From Aquirufa sp. (GTDB taxonomy: Bacteria > Bacteroidota > Bacteroidia > Cytophagales > Spirosomataceae), in the NCBI GenBank assembly GCA_030833145.1, contig JAURHT010000010.1, forward strand, positions 1 to 28,803: a stretch of 28,803 nt of DNA. The letters run 5' to 3'. Shown piece after piece: positions 22,537-28,803 of the stretch. The position numbers and the translations under genes are program-made. The notes beneath the pieces are model-generated. The model worked only from the letters and a program-made list of their open reading frames with translations, had not been told where the DNA came from and did no database searches. Position 1 is the stretch's first letter. Each line of letters starts with the position of its first letter.

Positions 22537-23646
22537 TTAGAAAGAGATGGCTGTACCATCCACTAAATCTTGAAATCCTTGTGTAATAAGAGAATCGCCC
22601 GCCTTTAATCCGTCTGTGATCTCCGCTTGACCGTTGTAGGTTAAACCGATTGTAATTTGACGTGCACGTGCTACTTTTTTGCCGTTTTCTTCTACCGCCA
22701 CATACACAAGATTTCCTTTTTCGGTCTTTTGGATGATGTTTTCGCTAATCACGATGGCATTTTTCTTCGATGTATCGTTGATGTTAATTACCGCTAATAA
22801 GTTCGGCTTTAATTCACCACCTGCGTTCGGGATGCGTGCTTCAATGTCAAACGTACGAGTTAATGGGTTCACCATTTTAGACACTAACGAGATGCGCGCC
22901 TTTAATTCCTTGTTTAAATCGGGGAATTTAATGCTGATTTCGTCGCCTTGCTTCACGGTTCCTACATACGAATCCGCAATTTTAGCTGCGATCTTTAAGT
23001 TGCCTAAGTTCACGATTTGAACGATAGGTACACCAGGAGCGCCCATTTCACCTGCTTTTTGGCGAACTAATTCAATCGTTCCTGAGATAGGAGCCGTTAC
23101 ACGAGATAAACCTAATTGTGCTTTCAAGGTCACGATTCTTTTTTCCAAAGACTCCATATTCGACTTCGCGCTCAAGTATTGAACTTCCGTTCCGATTTGT
23201 TGATCCCAAAGCGCTTTTTGCTTTGTAAAGATCGTCTTCGCTAACGATAATTGCTGACGAACTTCTTCTAATGACTCTTTTAAGATGTTGTTGTCCAAAG
23301 TCGCAATCAATTGGCCTTTAGACACTGACTGTCCCGCCACTACTGGCAATGACAAAATCACACCACCCGTTTGTGGGCTAACTAAAACCGTGTTTTCCGC
23401 GACTACATTTCCTTGCGCTTCTACGAAGTGCTGGAAGTTTTGAGCCACTAAAGGACTTACGCTAACTGTAATCACTTTCGCAGCTGCTTGCTCTGAAGGC
23501 TTACCTACTTCTTTCTCCAAAGCAGCAATCTTTGCCTGGATTTCTTTTTCCTGACTCTTCAAGTCAGCTAATTCTTGCTTCTTATCTTTCGATCCGCATG
23601 CCGCGAATAAAATGATTCCACTTAGGAGGATGGCTATTTTTTTCAT
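22537..23646 (-). CDS. RND efflux periplasmic adaptor (membrane fusion protein), lipoprotein
   Basis: The protein has 369 residues. MKKIAILLSGIILFAAC is a lipoprotein signal (Cys17), so the adaptor is anchored to a membrane by lipid. A Lys/Glu-rich coiled coil (about 25-50) precedes the split lipoyl domain (VSPQTGGVILSLPVVAGQSVSKGQLIATLD), an alpha-hairpin (about 125-180) and the second lipoyl half (SRVTAPISGTIE). A beta-barrel and the membrane-proximal domain end in GDSLITQGFQDLVDGTAI. The adaptor links the permease to the outer-membrane channel. The spacing is seven bases on both sides. Confidence 0.95.
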   Translation of the reverse strand: MKKIAILLSGIILFAACGSKDKKQELADLKSQEKEIQAKIAALEKEVGKPSEQAAAKVITVSVSPLVAQNFQHFVEAQGNVVAENTVLVSPQTGGVILSLPVVAGQSVSKGQLIATLDNNILKESLEEVRQQLSLAKTIFTKQKALWDQQIGTEVQYLSAKSNMESLEKRIVTLKAQLGLSRVTAPISGTIELVRQKAGEMGAPGVPIVQIVNLGNLKIAAKIADSYVGTVKQGDEISIKFPDLNKELKARISLVSKMVNPLTRTFDIEARIPNAGGELKPNLLAVININDTSKKNAIVISENIIQKTEKGNLVYVAVEENGKKVARARQITIGLTYNGQAEITDGLKAGDSLITQGFQDLVDGTAISF

Positions 23647-23653
23647 GTTTCTG

Positions 23654-24994
23654 TTAGTCTATGTATAATGTACCGTTTGCTTTTTCTAATTCCACTTTGG
23701 CTACTAAGGCATTGTAAAGGGCCGTAAAGTAGTTTGCTTGTGATTCTTTGATGGATGATTCTGCGTTCAAAACCTCTAAGTTTGAACCTACCCCTTGTTG
23801 GTATTTCACACGCGTCACACGGGAAATCTCATTCGCTAAGTCTAGGTTCGCCTTTTGTTCTTTCATGGATTCCAAAGCATTCTTCATCGTAATGCTCGCC
23901 TGTGAACGTTGCAAGTCGATCGACGACTTTAACAAGCTGTAAGACTGACGCACCTTTTGCAAGTTGTTTGCTGATTGAACCGCTTTGTATTTCTTCGAAA
24001 ATCCGTCAAAAATCGGGATTTGCAAGGCTACCGTAATCGCTGCATTATCGAACCATTGTTTGGTTACCAAATCACTGAAAGCATTTGCCCCCGCGTTATA
24101 ACCATAGTTTGCGTTCAACACTAAGCGAGGTAAATAACCTGCCTTGATGCTCTTTAAATCTAGTTCCGCTAAGTTCTCTTGCGTTTGTAAGATGGAATAC
24201 TCGATGCGGTTCGCATAATTGAAATCACCTGCTGCATTGGTATTAAACGTCGCTAATTCCACTTTCTCTAAGCTCTCGCTCAAGCGAATCGGCTCTTCCA
24301 TTGGGAAACCCGTTTGGAATTTTAATAAAGCATAGCTCAATTCTTGTAAGCGATTCACATTCTCTAATTCCGTACGAAGGTTATTCGCTTGCACGTCTAA
24401 ACGCTGTACATCAATTTTTTCAACGAAACCTTGCTTGTTTAATTCGCGTGTTTCCTTCAATAAGGTATCCAGTCTAGCCACGTTTAAGGCTAACAGTCCT
24501 TGGCGTTTTTCATTTACTAAAATCCCGTAATAGGCCTTCGTCACATTCTCCGCTACTTGTTGCTTTGATTGGGTAACTGACTTAACGGCAAGGTCCTTGT
24601 AAACGGTAGAGGCCTTCAAGCCTAATAAATAGGAGCCGTCAAAAACCAATTGGCTTAATCCCACACTCGCAAAACCAGAGTTATCCACCCCGAATTTCGC
24701 TGCGATTAATTCTCCATCTGCTGCCGCAGGGTTGAATAATTTAGCTGGAATGAACGCACGTTGTAGAACGATATTGTTCGTTAAAGCAACGGAGCCATTC
24801 ACTTGTGGCAAGCCCATGGCTTTGATCTCATTGATCTTCGCACCTGCATTTTGCAAGTCGATTTGGCTATTTTTTACTTGAACCTGGTGCGTGATGGCAT
24901 AGTCCACCGCCTGCTTTAGGCTGTAGGATTGTGCTTGCACTGCCCAGGAGGTCAGTAAAAATAGACCGACGTAGATTTTTCTTAGGCGGATCAT
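23654..24994 (-). CDS. TolC-family outer-membrane efflux protein
   Basis: The protein has 446 residues. The signal peptide ends around WAVQAQ. YSLKQAVDYAITHQVQVKNSQIDLQNA opens the usual helical repeat, and the second half (DLKSIKAGYLPRLVLNANYGYN, VALQIPIFDGFSKKYK) is the second copy typical of OEP/TolC proteins. It should form the trimeric outer-membrane channel of the tripartite pump. Its ATG shares one base with the tetR stop (TAATG), indicating translational coupling, and it precedes the adaptor gene by seven bases. Confidence 0.95.
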   Translation of the reverse strand: MIRLRKIYVGLFLLTSWAVQAQSYSLKQAVDYAITHQVQVKNSQIDLQNAGAKINEIKAMGLPQVNGSVALTNNIVLQRAFIPAKLFNPAAADGELIAAKFGVDNSGFASVGLSQLVFDGSYLLGLKASTVYKDLAVKSVTQSKQQVAENVTKAYYGILVNEKRQGLLALNVARLDTLLKETRELNKQGFVEKIDVQRLDVQANNLRTELENVNRLQELSYALLKFQTGFPMEEPIRLSESLEKVELATFNTNAAGDFNYANRIEYSILQTQENLAELDLKSIKAGYLPRLVLNANYGYNAGANAFSDLVTKQWFDNAAITVALQIPIFDGFSKKYKAVQSANNLQKVRQSYSLLKSSIDLQRSQASITMKNALESMKEQKANLDLANEISRVTRVKYQQGVGSNLEVLNAESSIKESQANYFTALYNALVAKVELEKANGTLYID

Positions 24995-25596
24995 TAGTTT
25001 AAATTGTTTTGGTAAGATGTGTAAAGTGTTAAACCTTTTTCAGTTAAAATGCCTCGCATAAAGATGTCCATCAGCGTCAGCTGGGTATCATACAAGGATA
25101 ATTTATTGTTCGGGTAAAAATTAGGGTTGAAGGCTAAATCGACCTCGGCCATACGCAAGCGAGCCAGTAATTCGAAATCGATGTCATTTCTAAAATACCC
25201 GAATTGTGCCCCCTTCTTAAAGTCAGCAATCAGGTTTTTGTGAATGCATTTTTCGCCGTGCTCGGTGAAAAGCTGAAATGCCTTAGGGAAGTATTTTTGA
25301 ATCTCGTATAAAAGACGAGGATTCATCTGCATGAACAAATCCTTCGTCATCTCGAACGACTTGAAAATCTTTTCAATGACGTTAGGGTAGAGTCTATCGA
25401 GTTCATCCCATTTCAAATCGTCCTGCACGATGAACGCTTGCACGACTTCGAAAACCATCGAATCTTTATCCGGGAAATGTTGATAAATCGTTTTTTTAGA
25501 AATCCCTAATTCGCTCGCAATCGCATCCATCGTCACGGTCTTGACACCGTAGCGGAAGAATAATTCAGTTCCTTTTTCTAGAATACGCGATTTCAT
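24994..25596 (-). CDS. TetR/AcrR-family regulator of the efflux operon
   Basis: The protein has 200 residues. It has an N-terminal helix-turn-helix (TMDAIASELGISKKTIYQHFPDKDSMV, about 21-48, including the signature recognition helix) and a helical ligand-binding C-terminal domain. It is the first gene of the tetR-tolC-MFP-RND operon, so it probably represses its own promoter and the pump genes. An imperfect 27-bp palindrome in the promoter just upstream is the candidate operator. The inducer is unknown. Confidence 0.93.
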   Translation of the reverse strand: MKSRILEKGTELFFRYGVKTVTMDAIASELGISKKTIYQHFPDKDSMVFEVVQAFIVQDDLKWDELDRLYPNVIEKIFKSFEMTKDLFMQMNPRLLYEIQKYFPKAFQLFTEHGEKCIHKNLIADFKKGAQFGYFRNDIDFELLARLRMAEVDLAFNPNFYPNNKLSLYDTQLTLMDIFMRGILTEKGLTLYTSYQNNLN

Positions 25597-25624
25597 TTGC
25601 TAAACCCGTTGATTTATTGGGAAG

Positions 25625-25655
25625 CAAAACTATGGAAACTTTCGTAGACTACAAA
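25625..25655 (-). promoter_or_regulatory. Bacteroidota-type promoter of the efflux operon
   Basis: On the minus strand TTTG (25652-25655) is followed by exactly 19 bases and then TAGTTTTG (25625-25632), a full match to the -33 TTTG / -7 TAnnTTTG consensus of Bacteroidota. Transcription would start about 20-25 bases before the tetR ATG. Confidence 0.75.
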
Positions 25656-25661
25656 GTTTTC
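25635..25661. promoter_or_regulatory. Candidate TetR operator
   Basis: Two 13-base arms, GAAACTTTCGTAG and (reverse complement of the right arm) GAAAACTTTGTAG, agree at 10 of 13 positions around a single central A. The site fills the spacer and the -33 box of the promoter, so a bound dimer would block RNA polymerase. Confidence 0.6.
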
Positions 25662-25698
25662 TTGTATTATTTTAAGATGAAGGATCGGTTAAATTTGA

Positions 25699-26208
25699 TT
25701 AACGGCCAAAATCATCCTGCAAACGGACGATATCCGATTCATCCGACGGATGCTCCACATCCGTATGTTGCCAAATCTCCGTCACCACTCCCCAATTGTC
25801 TAAACCGACCAAGCGATGGCGCATGCCAGTGGGCAAGGTAATTAATTCACCTTCTTGATAAACCCCAGGAGCAGATTGCTCATCCGTTTCCGAGATTACT
25901 ACACCTACGGGTCCTGAATTCACTGTCCAAACCTCCGCTCTGCGGAAATGGTATTGCCAAGACAAACGCTTCTCTGGCGCCACCACTAAAAACTTAGGGC
26001 TAAGTTTCTGAGTGATTTGAATCGCATCCATGGAAAGCTGTGGGAAGTACTGAGCCGCAAACTTCGCCGCCTGTGACTCGTCTAACACAAAGAATCCTCC
26101 CCAAGGGCGATTGTGGTCTTTGTCTATAATCGTATAACCTTGTGAAAGGATGTAAGCTTCGACTTGTGCGAAGACTTCAGAGGCAGGAGTGGATGCGCTA
26201 AAATTCAT
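25699..26208 (-). CDS. Cupin protein resembling the C-terminal domain of type II mannose-6-phosphate isomerase
   Basis: The protein has 169 residues. RPWGGFFVLDE, KFLVVAPEKRLSWQYHFRRAEVW (72-94), LPTGMRHRLVG and EIWQHTD..DESDIVRLQDDFGR match the cupin domain of ManC/type II phosphomannose isomerases. Putative metal ligands are His87, Glu92 and His131. In Bacteroidota such stand-alone domains are often annotated as phosphoheptose isomerase. The likely role is sugar-phosphate isomerisation in the cytoplasm, with the exact substrate undetermined. It lies downstream of the Gfo/Idh gene, separated by a terminator. Confidence 0.85.
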   Translation of the reverse strand: MNFSASTPASEVFAQVEAYILSQGYTIIDKDHNRPWGGFFVLDESQAAKFAAQYFPQLSMDAIQITQKLSPKFLVVAPEKRLSWQYHFRRAEVWTVNSGPVGVVISETDEQSAPGVYQEGELITLPTGMRHRLVGLDNWGVVTEIWQHTDVEHPSDESDIVRLQDDFGR

Positions 26209-26223
26209 AGCACAAAAATAAAA

Positions 26224-26250
26224 AAAAGACGGGAGAGCGTCCCGTCTTTT
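26224..26250 (-). terminator. Intrinsic terminator of the Gfo/Idh gene
   Basis: An 11-bp stem, AAAAGACGGGA / TCCCGTCTTTT, with a 5-base loop is followed on the minus strand by a run of Ts. It lies 25 bases past the oxidoreductase stop. Confidence 0.88.
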
Positions 26251-26274
26251 CAGTTCTATTTATCGAATGGTCAA

Positions 26275-27708
26275 TTAGAGTGTCCAGCCGTTGCGGTATT
26301 CGCGTTTCACGAATTGATTCGCCGCATCGAAGTTCGTGATGCGCATGTTCTTCGCATCCCACTCCAGTTTTTGGCGACCAATGTATTTCGCGTTACGGCC
26401 CTCGCCTTCGCGTAACATGTACGAACGAATCGCTAGGTTACCCATTAATACGGATTCCGTAAACGGTGCCGCATAATCAAACGGAGAACTCACTTCCATG
26501 TTTCCGAAACCAGCTTTACAAGCTTCCACCCACTGCGTATTGTGACCGCTATCGCCACCTTTCACACGCGCTAAGCTTGCTTTAGGAAGTTCTGACTCAT
26601 CTACACGCGCGCCATTTCTGAATACTTTAGGATACATACCGTAGGTTCCGCAAGTCATGATACCTTTCGAACCGATTAAGATCACCCCGTTCGAACCATC
26701 TGGATCTCCAATAATTTCAGAGGCAGGAATTCCATCTGGATGTGGAGCGCGAAGACCTCCGTCAAACCACGTCAATTTCACCGGTGAATTATTCTTCTTC
26801 GATGGGCCACAATGTAAAGTCACCATCGAGCTAGGAGGACATCCTTGTGGAATGTATTCTGGCGTCCAGTCTTGCAAGAAGACTGATCCTACCGAACATT
26901 CTACGTCGATCGCATCGCGGATACCTAAAACCTTAAATGGAGGGTCTAATAGGTGACATCCCATGTCTCCTAGAGCACCTGTACCGTAATCCCACCAGCC
27001 TCTCCATTTGAATGGAAGTAAAGCCGGGTTATATTCTCTGTATTTCGCTGGTCCTAACCAAAGATCCCAATCTAACTCTGCCGGCGCTGGGGATCCAGCA
27101 GCAGGGTAAGCGATTCCTTGTGGCCAAACCGGACGGTTTGTCCATACATAGACTTCTTTCACTTTACCGATCGCACCGCCATCGAACCATTCCATCATTT
27201 GACGAACGCCGTCTCCTGAGGAACCTTGGTTACCCATTTGGGTTACGACTTGCATCTCACGCGCTTTCTCGCCTAATAGACGCGCCTCGTAGATGTCGTG
27301 CGTTAAGGGTTTTTGAACATAGACGTGTTTCTTGCGACGCATCGCCTCCATCGCAATCGTGGCGTGGGTATGGTCTGGCGTAGAAACGATCACCGCATCT
27401 ACGTTGCTACCCTCTTTATCTAAGGCAGCGCGGAAATCGCGGTATACATTCGCTTTTGGGAGGTCTTTTTTGATTCGCACCATTTGGCGATCATCTACAT
27501 CGACGATAGCGACGATGTTTTCTGCCCCTTTGTTATAGGAATTCATAATGTCTCTGTAGCCGTTTCCGCCACCACCGACACCCATGATGTTTAATTTGTC
27601 TGAAGGAGCAGTGTAACCCTTGCCTAGCACGTGGCGAGGTACAATGTAGAAACTGGCTGCGGCTAATCCGGCTTTTTGCAGGAAGTTCCGTCTTGAAGTG
27701 TTACTCAT
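26275..27708 (-). CDS. Tat-exported Gfo/Idh/MocA-family oxidoreductase
   Basis: The protein has 477 residues. SRRNFLQKAGLAAA (5-18) is a textbook twin-arginine leader, so the folded, NAD(P)-loaded enzyme is exported. The Rossmann part has GVGGGGNGYRDIM (43-55) and acidic VDVDD at 69-73. PDHTHATIAMEAMRRKKHVYVQKPL carries the family lysine Lys133 of the 'EKP' motif (here QKP). The C-terminal domain includes FKWRGWWDYGTGALGDMGCHLLDPPF, a signature of the large Bacteroidota secreted subgroup. Members act on sugars or sugar derivatives. The precise substrate is unknown. It is monocistronic, between two terminators. Confidence 0.93.
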   Translation of the reverse strand: MSNTSRRNFLQKAGLAAASFYIVPRHVLGKGYTAPSDKLNIMGVGGGGNGYRDIMNSYNKGAENIVAIVDVDDRQMVRIKKDLPKANVYRDFRAALDKEGSNVDAVIVSTPDHTHATIAMEAMRRKKHVYVQKPLTHDIYEARLLGEKAREMQVVTQMGNQGSSGDGVRQMMEWFDGGAIGKVKEVYVWTNRPVWPQGIAYPAAGSPAPAELDWDLWLGPAKYREYNPALLPFKWRGWWDYGTGALGDMGCHLLDPPFKVLGIRDAIDVECSVGSVFLQDWTPEYIPQGCPPSSMVTLHCGPSKKNNSPVKLTWFDGGLRAPHPDGIPASEIIGDPDGSNGVILIGSKGIMTCGTYGMYPKVFRNGARVDESELPKASLARVKGGDSGHNTQWVEACKAGFGNMEVSSPFDYAAPFTESVLMGNLAIRSYMLREGEGRNAKYIGRQKLEWDAKNMRITNFDAANQFVKREYRNGWTL

Positions 27709-27768
27709 AGTTGATAGGTTTTAATGATTGGATGTAAGTTTGTAAAAAAATAGTAGAAAACAAAAAAA

Positions 27769-27790
27769 GGGGTCAGCTTTCGCTAACCCC
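27769..27790 (-). terminator. Terminator of rpsA
   Basis: GGGGTCAGC / GCTAACCCC with a TTTC loop (GAAA on the minus strand), one C/A mismatch, and seven Ts following on the minus strand. It is 26 bases past the S1 stop. Confidence 0.88.
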
Positions 27791-27816
27791 TCTAAGTATA
27801 GAACAGGTGAATGTTA

Positions 27817-28803
27817 CTATTCAGCTTTTTTAGAAGATTTCTTTTCTAATTTTTTGATCGCTTGTTCTCTTTCAGCACCTTCCATTTGCTCTTTTAAAGC
27901 AGATAAAGCACCGATATCGCCCATAGTCGATTTTTCAGCTGTTACACTTGCAGGCTTGTCAGCAGATTTCGCTGCTTTCTTTTTCTCTGGCTTCGCAGCA
28001 GCAGCATCAGCCGCTACTTCTTCCGCCGTTGCCGCCGTGAATGTACGTGTGTGTGATAAGATGATCTTACGCTCTTCTTTGTGGAATTCTGTTACCACGA
28101 AGTCTAATGCCTCACCTACCTCAGCAACTGACTCATCTGCCTTCGTTAACTGCTTCAAAGGAGCTAATCCTTCGATACCGTATGGCAATTCTAACACACC
28201 GAATTTCTCGTTTTTAGAGATGATAGTCGCTTTTTGAGTTGAACCTAAAGTGAACACACTTTCAAATGTATCCCAAGGGTTTTCCTCTAATTGTTTGTGA
28301 CCTAAAGCTAAACGACGGTTGTCCGCGTCTAATTCGATTACGATAACATCTAAAGAATCACCTACTTTAACGAATTCAGATGGGTGCTTGATTTTCTTCG
28401 TCCAAGACAAGTCAGAAACGTGAACTAAACCGTCGATTCCTTCTTCTAATTCTAAGAATAAACCGAAGTTAGTTAAGTTACGAACCGTTCCTTTGTGCTT
28501 AGTTCCGATTGCGTATTTCGCTAATAAATCAGTCTTAGTCCAAGGATCTTCTGTTAATTGCTTGATACCTAAAGACATCTTGCGCTCAGCACGATCTAAT
28601 GTTAACACTACTGCTTCCATTTCGTCGCCTACTTTCAAGAAATCTTGTGGGTTACGTAAGTGTTGAGACCATGACATCTCAGACACGTGGATTAAACCTT
28701 CAACGCCTGGCAATACTTCTAAGAAAGCACCGTAATCAGCTACGTTAACGATTTTACCTTTTACTTTCGAACCTACTTCAGTTCCAGCAGCTAAAGCTTC
28801 CCA
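27817..28803 (-). CDS. rpsA: 30S ribosomal protein S1, C-terminal part (start outside window)
   Basis: The frame is open to the window edge, giving 328 residues of the C-terminal part. S1 RNA-binding repeats are visible: GSKVKGKIVNVADYGAFLEV..LIHVSEMSW, then GTKHKGTVRNLTNFGLFLEL..LVHVSDLSW, then a degenerate third (GSTQKATIISKNEKFGVLEL..LAPLKQL). The tail is Ala/Lys-rich and low in complexity (EEVAADAAAAKPEKKKAAKS) and ends in a charged helix (LKEQMEGAEREQAIKKLEKK). S1 helps mRNA bind the 30S subunit, which matters in Bacteroidota, where Shine-Dalgarno signals are weak. Confidence 0.95.
   Translation of the reverse strand, partial: WEALAAGTEVGSKVKGKIVNVADYGAFLEVLPGVEGLIHVSEMSWSQHLRNPQDFLKVGDEMEAVVLTLDRAERKMSLGIKQLTEDPWTKTDLLAKYAIGTKHKGTVRNLTNFGLFLELEEGIDGLVHVSDLSWTKKIKHPSEFVKVGDSLDVIVIELDADNRRLALGHKQLEENPWDTFESVFTLGSTQKATIISKNEKFGVLELPYGIEGLAPLKQLTKADESVAEVGEALDFVVTEFHKEERKIILSHTRTFTAATAEEVAADAAAAKPEKKKAAKSADKPASVTAEKSTMGDIGALSALKEQMEGAEREQAIKKLEKKSSKKAE

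Noticed and set aside
26209..26224. TATTTTTG, an exact -7 box match just before the cupin ATG
   Set aside because: It is made by the T tract of the Gfo/Idh terminator, has no -33 TTTG at the right spacing, and would start transcription at the ATG itself.

Overview
The window looks like chromosomal DNA of a Bacteroidota bacterium, most likely of the Cytophagales type. The case rests on twin-arginine 'RRxF' leaders on a Gfo/Idh oxidoreductase, short lipoproteins, a Bacteroidota-style promoter (TTTG-N19-TAnnTTTG) upstream of a tetR gene, weak Shine-Dalgarno signals, a GH78 rhamnosidase and a Bacteroidota-like ribosomal protein S1. I cannot name the genus. Nearly all genes are on the minus strand, in tight operons.

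Layout. 1-4.2 kb: the 3' end of a type-B carboxylesterase, a large exported GH78 alpha-L-rhamnosidase and a small secreted protein of unknown function. 4.2-9.6 kb (minus): an NTF2-like lipoprotein, then a six-gene run transcribed from 9628 down to 4862: small lipoprotein, exported DUF3237 protein, aromatic-acid-type MFS transporter, SerC-like aminotransferase, PhzS-like flavin monooxygenase and exported Dabb protein. Several junctions overlap or are only a few bases wide. The SerC-like enzyme lacks the usual His-Arg pair near its C-terminus, so the run looks more like a specialised small-molecule pathway than serine biosynthesis. 9.68-10.8 kb (plus): glycerate kinase. 10.8-11.75 kb (minus, AT-rich): a lipoprotein with an EF-hand-like loop inside a six-cysteine C-terminal module, next to a 63-residue PLDc_N-like membrane protein. 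This is a candidate bacteriocin/immunity-like pair.

12.0-15.9 kb (minus): an operon of a GGT-family hydrolase, NagA and a methionine-type aminotransferase. 16.0-19.05 kb: AT-rich accessory DNA with a secreted NTR-like/MORN-repeat protein (plus), a small secreted protein, and a lipoprotein metalloprotease-like gene broken by an in-frame TAG. The last two are enclosed by two copies of one exact 38-nt terminator sequence. 19.1-25.6 kb (minus): tetR-tolC-MFP-RND efflux operon, with a palindromic operator candidate inside a consensus promoter. 25.7-28.8 kb (minus): a ManC-C-like cupin, a Tat-exported Gfo/Idh/MocA oxidoreductase and the 3' part of rpsA.

The best candidates for something not described before are the 9.6-4.9 kb operon with its altered SerC paralogue, and the cysteine-rich lipoprotein plus mini-membrane-protein pair. 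A 9-bp inverted repeat (AAATTATCA/TGATAATTT) occurs upstream of two AT-rich accessory genes, in matching orientation. No RNA gene, CRISPR array, transposase or integrase was found, and no gene-free stretch exceeds about 250 bases.
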